Assembly (NCBI GenBank): GCA_964494205.1
Contig: CAZBRD010000019.1
Location: 1-64,000 of the forward strand
Length of the DNA: 64,000 nucleotides
Direction of reading: 5' to 3'
DNA from: JBBTCX01 sp964494205
GTDB lineage: Bacteria > Planctomycetota > Phycisphaerae > UBA1845
The position numbers and the translations under genes are program-made. How positions within the stretch are numbered: the stretch's first letter is position 1; the number at the start of each line of letters is the position of its first letter. Below, one piece after another: positions 42,291 through 51,206 of the stretch. The notes beneath the pieces were generated by a model. It was not told the origin of the DNA. It worked only from the letters and a program-made list of their open reading frames with translations, and did no database searches.

Positions 42291-43391
42291 TTATTTTCGT
42301 TTCGTCGCGGGCGAAGCTAGGACTTCGGATGTAGCGTTCGAGCGCTGGCGCTTGAGAATCTTCAACACCGCCTGTGCGGCTGATACCTGCACGCGTGGGT
42401 CTTTGTCCTGTTGCAGTACCGCGCTCAAAACAGGCAGGGCGTCCGACTTGCCGATTTCGCCCAATGCACCCGCCGCGAGTTGCTTCACCCTCAACGCCTG
42501 GTCAGCCGGTGGGTCTTTGGGGTCGGGTCGCGGCGCGGGTGGCGTGCGAATGATCTTGATCGCCTCTTCAAACCCCTCATCGTTACCGAGCATCCCCAGC
42601 GCTCGTGCAGCCGCAAGTTTCGTCTCCGTGTGCATCGCATTCGCCAGCTTGTATCGATACGTTTCGAGATAAGTTTGATCGCGCGATTCCGCGAGCGACT
42701 GAATCGCCAGCGTCTCGTCCGCACCCACGCCCGATGTGGTCATGAACACGAGTTCCTGCTTAGCCTCCTTGGAGCCCAACCGCGCCATCGATGCCAAGAC
42801 GTTTATCCTTACACCGGCATCGCTGTCGCGCATAGCCTTCGCCAGCAACTTGATCGCCGACGGATCGCCGATCAGGCCGATCAACATGGCTGCATGGCGC
42901 CGCGCGATGACATCCTTGTCCTGCAACAGGTAGCTCGATAGTTCGCCGGTTCGCCTCGAATCGCCAAGCCGGTGGATCGCATACAGCGCAGCCAGCTTTA
43001 CGTTGACGTCGTTGCCGCGAAGCAAGTCGCGGATTTTGGACTCCGAGACCTTATCGCGCATCGTCCCCAGCGTGACGCAGGCGGCGAAACGAACGGCTGG
43101 CTGATCGTCCAGCAAAGCGGTCCGCAACCACGGCAGGAGGTCGGAGCTCTCCGTCGAGCCGATGGCCTCGACCGATTGCACCCGCACGATGGGGTTCGCT
43201 TCATATTTCAAACCCGCTCGAAGAACCTCCACCGACTGCGATCGCAAATCAGATCGCACAGGCGGAGCATTTGATGGTGAATTCTGTGTCGTGGCGCATC
43301 CAGTAAATAGAGAAACGCTAACTAATCCCGCCATCGAAATGCGCGAACAACGGGAAATCCGAATCGATTTGCGGAATACCATTGGCCTCAT
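42291..43391 (-). CDS. HEAT-repeat lipoprotein
   Basis: A 366-residue lipoprotein; the signal ends in SLFTGC, with the Cys near residue 32. Almost all of the rest is HEAT-like helical repeats of about 31-37 residues: PIVRVQSVEAIGSTESSDLL, AVRFAACVTLGTMRD, NVKLAALYAIHRLGD, IARRHAAMLIGLIGDPSAI, GVRINVLASMARLGS and so on to RVQVSAAQAVLKIL. Such solenoids are protein-binding scaffolds. It sits between lnt and mreD in the elongation operon, where it may dock to envelope assembly proteins. That role is inferred from position only. Confidence 0.85.
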   Translation of the reverse strand: MRPMVFRKSIRISRCSRISMAGLVSVSLFTGCATTQNSPSNAPPVRSDLRSQSVEVLRAGLKYEANPIVRVQSVEAIGSTESSDLLPWLRTALLDDQPAVRFAACVTLGTMRDKVSESKIRDLLRGNDVNVKLAALYAIHRLGDSRRTGELSSYLLQDKDVIARRHAAMLIGLIGDPSAIKLLAKAMRDSDAGVRINVLASMARLGSKEAKQELVFMTTSGVGADETLAIQSLAESRDQTYLETYRYKLANAMHTETKLAAARALGMLGNDEGFEEAIKIIRTPPAPRPDPKDPPADQALRVKQLAAGALGEIGKSDALPVLSAVLQQDKDPRVQVSAAQAVLKILKRQRSNATSEVLASPATKRK

Positions 43392-43410
43392 GCCTTTAAT
43401 CCTAATCCTA

Positions 43411-45174
43411 TCAAGTCACCTCGCGCGTCCTCGCGCGGCACCACCAGTAATCACCATACAGCAACAGCCACCCCAGGGCACACAGCCACGCGAACCAATC
43501 GCCATACCGCGAATAAAAAGAGAATCGCGAATCGATCGATACGTTGGCCACCGAGTATCCAACGTTTTTCGGCAGCGGATCGCTCGCGCTGCCCTTGACC
43601 ACATCGTGAATTTTTCCCGATGGTTCTATGAAGGCGCTGCCACCGGTGTTCACCGCCCGCGCGATGCCCACCCGATTCTCTACGGCACGGAAAGCCGATA
43701 TCGCGAGGTGCTGCGGCTGTTGAATGCCGCGACCGAACCAACCGTCGTTGCTGATGTTCAGCAGGAAGTCCGCCTGCTTCGTATCTTTGCCGCCACAAAC
43801 GAACTCCCTCGCCACATACGGCACCACGTCTTCATAGCAAATCGGGATGCCGAATCGCAATGTCTGGCCGGTCGATTTGGCGGTCATCGTATAGGTATGA
43901 AACGCCTCGCCGGGAAACATTGAGAATTCGTCCGAACCATCCGGGCTATCAAACGGCATCAGCTTGTTCAGCCAGAGGTAGAGGAACCTCAGGCGGCCGA
44001 AACGAAACGGAACATATTCACCGAAGGGCACAAGATGCACCTTGTCGTATCGTTCAATATCGCGGCCATCCGGAAAGAAGACCGACGCCGAGTTTCGAAT
44101 TCGCGTCTTGGCGACGAGATCGTTCGGGCTGCGAAACTTCGTCGCACAACCGGTGACAATGTACGCCTGCGAGGATTTCGCCATGGCGTATAACGCCGCG
44201 TAACTGTCTCGTGTGAGCAAGTGATAGTCGCGTTCCTCCGGGTTCAGAAACATCACCCATGGTGACTCTGGCAAGAGGAAAAGGTCAGGCGATTGCTTGG
44301 CAGCCTCCTTCATCATGCTCACGTAGACGAACATCTTGTCGCGTTCGGAGAACTGTTCATTTTCAGGCAGCGAGTCGAAATCGACGGTGCTCAGAAAATC
44401 TCCCTGCAAGAGCGCAATGCGGGGACCAGCCTTGGTTGTATCGCGATTGAGCTGAAAGATTCCATAGGCAATCGTGAAGACAAGAAGTATCGCAATGAAA
44501 ACAACGCCGACAATTGCCAGTAGGTTGTTTCCTCTTTGTGCGAATTCAGGTTGCGACTTCTTTCGTAGGCGGGCGAGAATCAGTGTGACGATGAGTCCAT
44601 TAATTGACGCTATCACGAAGCTAACTCCATACGCCCCGACCAGATCGCTAATCTGGATAAGTGGGCGAATCAGATAAACGCTGTGCGAAAGGTAGAACCA
44701 CGGGAAGCCCGTCACTATGACTGCGCGCAGCATTTCGCAGCCCACCCACACAATCGGGACCACCATTGCGAGCGGCCAATTACGGCGTCGAACGGCATGT
44801 CGAATCGGGCAGGCCATCAGCGGGAAATACACAGCGAGATACAGCGACAGCGCCAAATACCCACCAACGCCGGCGGCGGGAATCAACCATCGCATGTTGA
44901 AGAAAAAAAAGATCGCAGCCCAGAGGTAGGTGTAGAGGTACACGCGCGGGGCGTGCGTCGAACCGACAACCGCCAGAATCCACGGCACAAGGCAAATGAA
45001 CGAAAGCGGCCACCAACTGATCGGCGCGAAGATCAGGCTTTTCAGAAGCAGTGTTAGAAAGCAAAGTGCAGCGACCGATGCGTGACTCTTCAACGAAAAG
45101 TGAGCGAGGTCAGGGGCGCTGTGCAATTCGCGCTTGGCGGCTGTCTGCGTGGCGGATGACAAGGCTACGTTCAT
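43411..45174 (-). CDS. lnt: Apolipoprotein N-acyltransferase
   Basis: A 587-residue Lnt, which adds the third acyl chain to the N-terminal Cys of lipoproteins. Six to eight N-terminal membrane segments precede a nitrilase-fold domain, with catalytic Glu303 (FLLPESPW), Lys378 (DKVHLVPFGEY) and Cys446 (GIPICYEDV) in the right order, and a final membrane segment. Length is slightly above the E. coli protein (512). It fits a genome with many lipoproteins; at least seven candidates are encoded in this window. It lies 22 bases after moeA and 19 before the HEAT lipoprotein gene. Confidence 0.95.
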   Translation of the reverse strand: MNVALSSATQTAAKRELHSAPDLAHFSLKSHASVAALCFLTLLLKSLIFAPISWWPLSFICLVPWILAVVGSTHAPRVYLYTYLWAAIFFFFNMRWLIPAAGVGGYLALSLYLAVYFPLMACPIRHAVRRRNWPLAMVVPIVWVGCEMLRAVIVTGFPWFYLSHSVYLIRPLIQISDLVGAYGVSFVIASINGLIVTLILARLRKKSQPEFAQRGNNLLAIVGVVFIAILLVFTIAYGIFQLNRDTTKAGPRIALLQGDFLSTVDFDSLPENEQFSERDKMFVYVSMMKEAAKQSPDLFLLPESPWVMFLNPEERDYHLLTRDSYAALYAMAKSSQAYIVTGCATKFRSPNDLVAKTRIRNSASVFFPDGRDIERYDKVHLVPFGEYVPFRFGRLRFLYLWLNKLMPFDSPDGSDEFSMFPGEAFHTYTMTAKSTGQTLRFGIPICYEDVVPYVAREFVCGGKDTKQADFLLNISNDGWFGRGIQQPQHLAISAFRAVENRVGIARAVNTGGSAFIEPSGKIHDVVKGSASDPLPKNVGYSVANVSIDSRFSFYSRYGDWFAWLCALGWLLLYGDYWWCRARTREVT

Positions 45175-45196
45175 GGAAACAACTTCAACCGTGACA

Positions 45197-46438
45197 TCAA
45201 CCGGACGCCGATTCGAGGAATTGGATCATCACGGATCCGCCTTCGCCGACGGCGGGCGCTCCCGGCGGACGCATGATCAAACAATTGGCCCCCGCCATTC
45301 CAAACACGTCGCCGGAACCGTGCCACAGCAGCGGCGTCACCTCCCAGGCGCCGTCCGCATCTGTGCGCGCTGTACCAGGCCAATAGCTTCGCCGATTTTC
45401 CGTTGCTTTCATGGAGCCGATCAACCTCGCTGCCGTCTGCCTGGCGTCCATCGTAGTGCGGCCCTGCATCGCCGCCAGCGCTAGGCGAACCAGCAGATGA
45501 AATCCGACAAAAGCGCTCACCGGATTGCCCGGTAAAGCGAAAATCAGCGTGCCCTGTTTCGATTTCGCGAAGAGCACCGGCCGACCGGGCTTGATGATCA
45601 TTTTCTGAAAACAGACTTCCGCGCCGAGTTGGGCGAGAACCTCCGGAACAAAATCAAATTCACCCATCGACACGCCGCCGGTGATGCAAAGCACGTCGGC
45701 CGACAGCCCTTGTTCGATGCGCGATCGCAAATCGTTGCGATCATCCCGCGCAACGCCGAGCATCATCGGTTCAGCATGGTCCGCGCGGACTAACGCCTCA
45801 AGCATCGGTTCGTTAGAATTGCGAATCTTCGCGCCGCTTACCTTTTCATCGACATCGATCAGCTCATCGCCCGTAACCAGAATCGCGACTTTGGGCTGCC
45901 GGTAAACCGTCACACGCGCCGCCCCGGCAGTAGCTGCAACCGCAACTTCCAGCGGCGTGATTCTGCATCCGGCTTTCAACACCGTGCTGCCCGCTGAAAC
46001 GTACGTGGCGCGATCAGTAATCGACTGCCGTCTTTTCACCGTCACCTTCACAAACACGGACGAACGATCGGAACTGAGCCCCGTGTCTTCCACGCGCACA
46101 ACCGCGTCCGCTCCCGGCGGAACCGGCGCGCCCGTGTTGATCTGCATGGCTTCGCCGCGATTGATCGCTCGTACAGGATCACTCCCCGCCGCGATCTGCC
46201 CGACTACTCGCAACGTCGCCGGAGCATTCGTCGTGTCAGCCGCGATCACCGCGTACCCATCCATCAGCGCGCGATCAAATGGCGGATAGTCAACGTCGCA
46301 CGCGATCGGTTTCGCCAACGTGCGATGCAACGCCTCGCGCAGCGGCAATTCGACCGTGGGCATTGGGGTCGCTTGTTGCACCACAATGCGTTGCGCATCG
46401 TCTACATCGATCATGTTGGTGTTGGTTTGGCGTTGCAT
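45197..46438 (-). CDS. moeA: Molybdopterin molybdenumtransferase MoeA
   Basis: About 413 residues, the normal length for MoeA, which inserts molybdate into adenylated molybdopterin. Recognisable blocks are PPFDRALMDGYAVIA, EAMQINTGAPVPPGADAVVRVED, VAILVTGDELIDV, the ligation motif ITGGVSMGEFDFVPE and FALPGNPVSAFVGF. ATG 46438 is chosen; ATG 46414 (MIDVDDAQ) is also possible. It heads the minus-strand run leading into lnt and the cell-shape genes, with which it has no obvious functional link. No other moco gene is in the window. Confidence 0.95.
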   Translation of the reverse strand: MQRQTNTNMIDVDDAQRIVVQQATPMPTVELPLREALHRTLAKPIACDVDYPPFDRALMDGYAVIAADTTNAPATLRVVGQIAAGSDPVRAINRGEAMQINTGAPVPPGADAVVRVEDTGLSSDRSSVFVKVTVKRRQSITDRATYVSAGSTVLKAGCRITPLEVAVAATAGAARVTVYRQPKVAILVTGDELIDVDEKVSGAKIRNSNEPMLEALVRADHAEPMMLGVARDDRNDLRSRIEQGLSADVLCITGGVSMGEFDFVPEVLAQLGAEVCFQKMIIKPGRPVLFAKSKQGTLIFALPGNPVSAFVGFHLLVRLALAAMQGRTTMDARQTAARLIGSMKATENRRSYWPGTARTDADGAWEVTPLLWHGSGDVFGMAGANCLIMRPPGAPAVGEGGSVMIQFLESASG

Positions 46439-46494
46439 AGGCAAGGCCGCTATCGTACACGCTCGACAATCGTCCGTCGAAATGGAGAACCCGC

Positions 46495-46791
46495 GTGCTC
46501 GCCCTCGCCAGCGTCTGGATCAGCCTCGCCACTCTCATGCTCGCGCTCGCGATGGTCGCCTATCGCCCTGCGTTCAACGACGTTACCGTTCCGCTCGTCG
46601 TCATGTTCGGCGGCCCCGGCGCGATGTGCCTCGCGGGTATGGTGCTCTGGTCGCTCAGGAAAGAGCCCGCCGAAGGTGAAGGCGTCGCGGCCCAGCGCCT
46701 GCAATCCAAAGTGGCCATCGGGCTGGCGGTAATTGCATCCGCTATAGTTTACGTTCTCGTGATTTATGCCCAACGCCTGCCGCAAAATTGA
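46495..46791 (+). CDS. Small hypothetical membrane protein
   Basis: A 98-residue protein with three hydrophobic segments (about 3-21, 32-52 and 72-92) and a short charged loop (RKEPAEGEGVAAQRLQ). GTG 46495 is preceded by GGAG at a spacing of seven. It is divergent from moeA and lies 78 bases before thiS. No family recognised. Confidence 0.6.
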   Translation: MLALASVWISLATLMLALAMVAYRPAFNDVTVPLVVMFGGPGAMCLAGMVLWSLRKEPAEGEGVAAQRLQSKVAIGLAVIASAIVYVLVIYAQRLPQN

Positions 46792-46869
46792 ACCGAATCG
46801 GAAATCAAACTAAGATTAGAGGCGGTTTCGACGCTATTTTTCGCGTCTTTTTTCCGGTTCAATTTGACC

Positions 46870-47070
46870 ATGAACGCAACCATCAACGGACAAGAGAAGT
46901 CGCTGCCGCAGGGCACAACCCTGGATGCGCTCTTGCGCGATCTCGATCTGAGCCCCAGTCGTGTGGCCGTCGAGATCAATGAGGACCTCGTGTCGCGCAA
47001 GAAGTTCGGCGAGACGATCATTCAGGAAGGCGACACCATCGAGATCGTTACCTTTGTGGGAGGGGGCTGA
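46870..47070 (+). CDS. thiS: Sulfur carrier protein ThiS
   Basis: A 66-residue ubiquitin-like sulfur carrier for thiamine thiazole synthesis. NATINGQEKSLPQGTTLDALL, then VAVEINEDLVSRKKF, then GDTIEIVTFVGGG is the complete fold with the essential C-terminal Gly-Gly that is thiocarboxylated. ATG 46870 is preferred over TTG 46864. thiG starts four bases after its stop. No TPP riboswitch was recognised in the 78 bases upstream. Confidence 0.93.
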   Translation: MNATINGQEKSLPQGTTLDALLRDLDLSPSRVAVEINEDLVSRKKFGETIIQEGDTIEIVTFVGGG

Positions 47071-47074
47071 AAGA

Positions 47075-47899
47075 GTGGATCGTTATCGCGTTGGTTCGTT
47101 TGAGTTTTCCTCGCGCCTTTTCGTCGGCACGGGCAAGTACGCGAGTTACGAGTTGATGGAAGCTTCCATCGTCGCGTCGGAGTCGGAAGTCGTAACGGTG
47201 GCTGTCCGCCGCGATATTTTGAACGCCGATGGCGGCGCAAAGCCGGACAACATCCTCGATCATCTGGACCTCACGCGTATCACCGTCCTTCCCAACACAG
47301 CTGGCTGCTTCAACGCCAAGGACGCCGTTCGCTCCGCCAAGCTCAGTCGCGAATTGCTCGAAGGGCTGGAAAACCCGGGCGCGAAATGGGTCAAGCTCGA
47401 AGTGCTCGCGGACAAGAAGACGTTGCTGCCCGATCCCATCGGCACGCTCGAAGCCACCAAAGAACTCGTCGACGCGGGCCTCGAAGTGCTTGTCTACACC
47501 AACGACGATCCCATTTTGGCCAAGCGATTGAAAGACGCCGGCGCGACCAGCGTCATGCCCGCCGGCTCACCGATCGGCAGCGGCCAGGGGATTCTCAACC
47601 CAGCCAACATCCGCCTCTGCCTCGAATACTTAAAGGATGGCGACCCCGATTACCCCGTCATCGTCGACGCCGGCGTCGGCACAGCCTCCGACGTCACCAT
47701 CGCGATGGAACTGGGCGCCGATGGCGTGCTTCTCAACACGGGAATTGCCGGAGCGAAAGACCCCATCCAGATGGCCCGGGCAATGTCCCACGCGGTCCAG
47801 GCGGGTCGACTGGCGTACACCTCGGGCCGAATCCCGAAGAAGCGCTACGCGACCGCCTCCTCGCCGTGGGAAGGGGTTTTCACACCCACCCACAACTAA
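47075..47899 (+). CDS. thiG: Thiazole synthase ThiG
   Basis: A 274-residue ThiG that joins deoxyxylulose phosphate, dehydroglycine and ThiS-bound sulfur into the thiazole of thiamine. The start is GTG 47075 (VDRYRVGSFEFSSRLFVGTG), not the longer frame at 46961, because GGGAGGGGG at the end of thiS is suitably spaced and the family begins here. Conserved parts are NTAGCFNAKDAV, WVKLEVLADKKTLLPD with the Schiff-base Lys, MPAGSPIGSGQGI, VIVDAGVGTASDVTIAMELGADGVLLNT and the IPKKRYATASSP end. thiH/thiO and thiE are not in the window. Confidence 0.95.
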   Translation: MDRYRVGSFEFSSRLFVGTGKYASYELMEASIVASESEVVTVAVRRDILNADGGAKPDNILDHLDLTRITVLPNTAGCFNAKDAVRSAKLSRELLEGLENPGAKWVKLEVLADKKTLLPDPIGTLEATKELVDAGLEVLVYTNDDPILAKRLKDAGATSVMPAGSPIGSGQGILNPANIRLCLEYLKDGDPDYPVIVDAGVGTASDVTIAMELGADGVLLNTGIAGAKDPIQMARAMSHAVQAGRLAYTSGRIPKKRYATASSPWEGVFTPTHN

Positions 47900-47972
47900 T
47901 TGCCAAACGGCTTGTTACGAATACTTTACGCCGGTTCACTTTTGACCGGTTTTCCCCTATTATTTCACCTTC

Positions 47973-48917
47973 ATGATCATCGATTGTCACACTTTCACGT
48001 GGGATTCCCTCGACCAGCTTGGTCGATGTCTTCCGCCCCATGACAAGCAGGCGTCACTTCAAGATAGTGCCAGTAAACAAGTTGCGCGAGCGGGAACCAA
48101 TATCGCCGCCGGCGTCTCGCGCCACCTTGCGGCTGCGGAACCAGTGGACAAGACCATCGTGCTCGGCTTCAAGAGTCGATACCAGGCTGCGGATATAACT
48201 AACGAGCACATCGCCGCTTACGTCCACGACCACAACGATCGCATGTTGGGCTTTGCGGGCATCGATCCCAGCAATCCCAAGGAAGCAATCGCTGATTTGA
48301 AGAAGGCAAAAGAAGAGCTTTTCATGCGCGGCGTCGCGGTCGCACCGGCAGCACAGGACTTCCACCCCAGCAGCAGCCACGCGATGTCGGTGTACGCCGA
48401 AATAGGGCGTCTGGCTATGCCGGTCCTGTTTCACACCGGCCCGTTTCTGACGCCTGCTACGCGACTCGATTTCGCCCGCCCGTTTCTGCTCGACGAAGTC
48501 GCCCGCGAGCTGCCCAATCTGAAAATCATCATTTCCCACCTTGGCTACCCGTGGGTTGAGGAAACCATCGTGCTGCTCGGCAAACACGCCAATGTCTTCG
48601 CCGACATCAGCCGTTTGCTTCAGCGACCGTGGCTTGCCTATCAATCGCTACTTTCGGCTCATCAGCACGGCGTCATGGACAAGCTGCTATTCGGCAGCGG
48701 CTTCCCGTTCTCGACGGCTGCCCAAAGCATTGAGAACCTTTACAGCATCAACCACCTCGTAGGTGGAACCAGCCTGCCGGTCATCCCGCGCGAGCAACTA
48801 CGCGGCATCGTCCAGCGCGACACGTTGGCTCTGCTGGGTTTGGCTCCAACGGCCTCAACCTCCATCCCGGATCGAGTCACCGTCGAACAATTCCATCTTG
48901 AGCACGAAACTATTTGA
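47973..48917 (+). CDS. Amidohydrolase family protein
   Basis: A 314-residue protein of the amidohydrolase-2 family. MIIDCHTFT keeps one His of the usual HxH metal motif (the second position is Thr). VLFHTGPF, LKIIISHLGYPWVEE and LLFGSGFPFSTA match the later metal and substrate stations, the last with Ser where Asp is usual (GSGFP for GSDFP). Missing the second His and that Asp, it may bind metal poorly or act as a non-standard member. It lies 73 bases after thiG on the same strand. Substrate unknown. Confidence 0.8.
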   Translation: MIIDCHTFTWDSLDQLGRCLPPHDKQASLQDSASKQVARAGTNIAAGVSRHLAAAEPVDKTIVLGFKSRYQAADITNEHIAAYVHDHNDRMLGFAGIDPSNPKEAIADLKKAKEELFMRGVAVAPAAQDFHPSSSHAMSVYAEIGRLAMPVLFHTGPFLTPATRLDFARPFLLDEVARELPNLKIIISHLGYPWVEETIVLLGKHANVFADISRLLQRPWLAYQSLLSAHQHGVMDKLLFGSGFPFSTAAQSIENLYSINHLVGGTSLPVIPREQLRGIVQRDTLALLGLAPTASTSIPDRVTVEQFHLEHETI

Positions 48918-49107
48918 ACGGCTCCGAAAACTGCGGGAACCCAGCGGGCAACGGCAGATTTCGATCTAACCTTTTTGGACCCAAATAGCTAAGACAGATC
49001 GTTGGGTGGCATGGCCAAGCGCAGCGCCGCCATGTTGACGTGAGCGACCGGTAACGCAACAAAGTCGTTTTCTTATTCACAGACCCCTTGCAGCCGAATA
49101 CGCCGCA

Positions 49108-49113
49108 TATAAT
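49108..49113 (+). promoter_or_regulatory. Possible -10 box of the ferredoxin gene
   Basis: A consensus TATAAT lies 80 bases before the ferredoxin start. A TTGCAG at 49088 could be a -35 box, but the 14-base spacing is short, so the assignment is tentative. Confidence 0.35.
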
Positions 49114-49192
49114 CTAACAGCCCGGAGATTACGATAGTCCTTGGCGCGGGCTGCGCGAGGAACGCGGAATACGATCATGCGGAGGAGATGTT

Positions 49193-49531
49193 ATGGCCCA
49201 TATCGTGGCTGAACCTTGCATCAACTGTAAGTACACCGACTGCGTGGCGGTTTGCCCGGTCGATTGCTTCCATGAAGGCGTGAACTTTCTGGCGATTGAT
49301 CCGGAGACCTGCATCGACTGCGGTCTCTGCCCGCCGGAGTGTCCGACGACAGCCATCTTCGCCGAGGAAGATCTTCCCGAAAAATGGAAGGAATACATCG
49401 CGATCAACGCGAAATATTCACCCGATTGGCCTGTCATCGATTCGCAAAAGGAACCAATGCCCGGCGCCGATGACAACGCGAAAGTTGAGAACAAGAAGGA
49501 TCAACTGAACCCGGCTGCGTTTGGCGGTTAA
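49193..49531 (+). CDS. fdxA: 7Fe-8S ferredoxin
   Basis: A 112-residue FdxA-type ferredoxin. Cysteines at 9, 17 and 50 would hold the [3Fe-4S] cluster and those at 21, 40, 43 and 46 the [4Fe-4S] cluster, with the extra Cys12 and Cys25 found in the Azotobacter-type protein (CINCKYTDCVAVCPVDC, then CIDCGLCPPECP). The helical tail ending in NPAAFGG matches family length. A strong GGAGGAG precedes ATG 49193. It transfers electrons in the cytoplasm; the partner is not evident from the neighbours. Confidence 0.94.
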   Translation: MAHIVAEPCINCKYTDCVAVCPVDCFHEGVNFLAIDPETCIDCGLCPPECPTTAIFAEEDLPEKWKEYIAINAKYSPDWPVIDSQKEPMPGADDNAKVENKKDQLNPAAFGG

Positions 49532-49675
49532 GGCACAATCGCGTACTAGGAATTGGCGCGACGGTCAGCAGGGTACGCAATTTCGTCGAAGTTCGCCCGT
49601 TGCGTGGAATCCGCTGACTTGTTAGTCAGAAAATCGCGGTCGCGGCCCGCTTCGTGCGGCAAAGAATTGGGGTTC

Positions 49676-49704
49676 TTGACGTTTTCTTTTCCCTCCGATA
49701 AGAA
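49676..49704 (+). promoter_or_regulatory. Possible promoter of tRNA-Asp
   Basis: TTGACG at 49676-49681 is followed 17 bases later by a poor -10 candidate TAAGAA (49699-49704), about 90 bases before the tRNA. A small GGTCGG/CCGACC stem lies between. Confidence 0.35.
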
Positions 49705-49790
49705 TCACTGCTTCGCTAGGTCGGGTGTGAAATCCGACCCCGCGAAAATGAACGAGATGCTATCCCCTCCGCGTGAGGGTTAAGCCCTTT

Positions 49791-49864
<74 letters not shown>

Positions 49865-49913
49865 TTCGAAAACAAGCCTTCCCACGAAACAACCCCACCA
49901 CAAACAGACTGTT

Positions 49914-51125
49914 TCAAGGCAAACACGGATTCGGCGGCAGCGTGCGCCAGTTCCACGATTCAAATGCGTCCGCACCGTTAAGCAAATCGATCTCGCGCAA
50001 GATGTCGGCTGGATTCGTGACGCCCGATCGATCGATGTCAGTCTGAAACGACTGGTATGTCGTCAGGCTGTTAAGAGCGTCAATCAATTTGAGAATATCG
50101 ACCGGACTGGCCGTGCGATTGTTGTCCACATCGCCCGGCAGGGAACCGAGGCAGATGTTTGTTCCATTGGGCCAATAGGTGACGCGCGTCCAATGCCCCG
50201 CGGGAATTGGCGAATCGAATTGGAGAACCGCATCGTAGCCGCCGACGGCCACGTCTGTGACGATCGGCGCAGCCACATCGGGCGGCTCAACACTTACTGT
50301 GAAGTCATTAGCGGTCACTGTCGGCGTGTTGCAATCCTCGTTGAAGTGAATCGCCAGCGAATCCCAACCCTGCAGCGCGTTTGCATCATGGACTGAGTGC
50401 GGCTGTCGTGCATCGATCGCGCCGCTGGGTGGATTCGTTGCTGTGATATGGGGTAGGTCGCCCACGATGATCGCACATGACTCGAACAGAATAGGTAGTA
50501 TCGGTTCATTGTTCTGATTCCGAAGCAACGTACCGTCAATGGCATTGGGGTCGGGTCCAACAACAAACACGCCTGCGGCATCGTCGGACACGCGAACAAT
50601 CAGCGTGGCCAAGTAATATCGAACTCCTGTATCAAAGTTGGGCTGCCCCGTGGTAAGCAACGCGCCGGCCCAGCGATACCTGCATTCGCCAGAGGAAGTG
50701 ACCAGGAACGATGTTCCGTGACCCGAAAATACGAACATGGGCTGCGTATTATCGATAAAGCAATTGGAAGAATTCTCTTCTGGCTCAGGTTCGCCATCGG
50801 GGCAAACATGCTCTGGGTCGGTCGTGGCGTAGAAATCCTCGGGAAGCACGTTGCCATGGCATCCACCAAAGTACGAATCGAATTGGACGGCGCATTGATA
50901 GCCTCTCAGACGGTTTGGAGGAGGAGTTGTACCCCAATCACGCAAGCGAAAGATCAGTTCCAGCACGTCGCCGGGCGATGCATCAATGGTCGCGACCGGT
51001 CCGCCCGGGATAGGAACGCCGTTTTGGGCGTACACTTCGAGCGACACTACAGCCTGTCCTAGCAGGAGATTGCATGGAACCAGCACGATTGAGGTCATGG
51101 CGATGAAACTTCGATTGGTTTTCAC
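49914..51125 (-). CDS. Secreted cohesin-like/dockerin-like protein (paralogue 1)
   Basis: A 403-residue exported protein, the last of four tandem paralogues on this strand. After a signal peptide (to about residue 26) comes a beta-rich domain of about 190 residues: VVSLEVYAQNGVPIPGGPVA, then GDVLELIFRLRDWGTTPPPN, and at its end YYLATLIVRVSDDAAGVFVV. This looks like a cohesin-type fold, though I assign it only by pattern. A second beta region (SGAIDARQPHSV onward) follows. The C-terminus has two Ca-binding dockerin-like units, GDVDNNRTASPVDILKLIDALN and TDIDRSGVTNPADILREIDLLNG. It is predicted to work outside the cell. Confidence 0.82.
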   Translation of the reverse strand: MKTNRSFIAMTSIVLVPCNLLLGQAVVSLEVYAQNGVPIPGGPVATIDASPGDVLELIFRLRDWGTTPPPNRLRGYQCAVQFDSYFGGCHGNVLPEDFYATTDPEHVCPDGEPEPEENSSNCFIDNTQPMFVFSGHGTSFLVTSSGECRYRWAGALLTTGQPNFDTGVRYYLATLIVRVSDDAAGVFVVGPDPNAIDGTLLRNQNNEPILPILFESCAIIVGDLPHITATNPPSGAIDARQPHSVHDANALQGWDSLAIHFNEDCNTPTVTANDFTVSVEPPDVAAPIVTDVAVGGYDAVLQFDSPIPAGHWTRVTYWPNGTNICLGSLPGDVDNNRTASPVDILKLIDALNSLTTYQSFQTDIDRSGVTNPADILREIDLLNGADAFESWNWRTLPPNPCLP

Positions 51126-51206
51126 GATAGGCCTCCTCTAAGACTTCTACAGGTAACGCTACTCAATACACCAATTTTTGTAGGCACCGCTGGATCAGCA
51201 CACAAC

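Noticed and set aside
46792..46869. TPP riboswitch before thiS
   Set aside because: The gap is only 78 bases, and the conserved riboswitch core could not be seen.
48990..49040. GGGTGGCATGGCCAAGC-type planctomycete repeat
   Set aside because: Part of the sequence resembles a repeat I recall from other genomes, but only one imperfect arm is present here.
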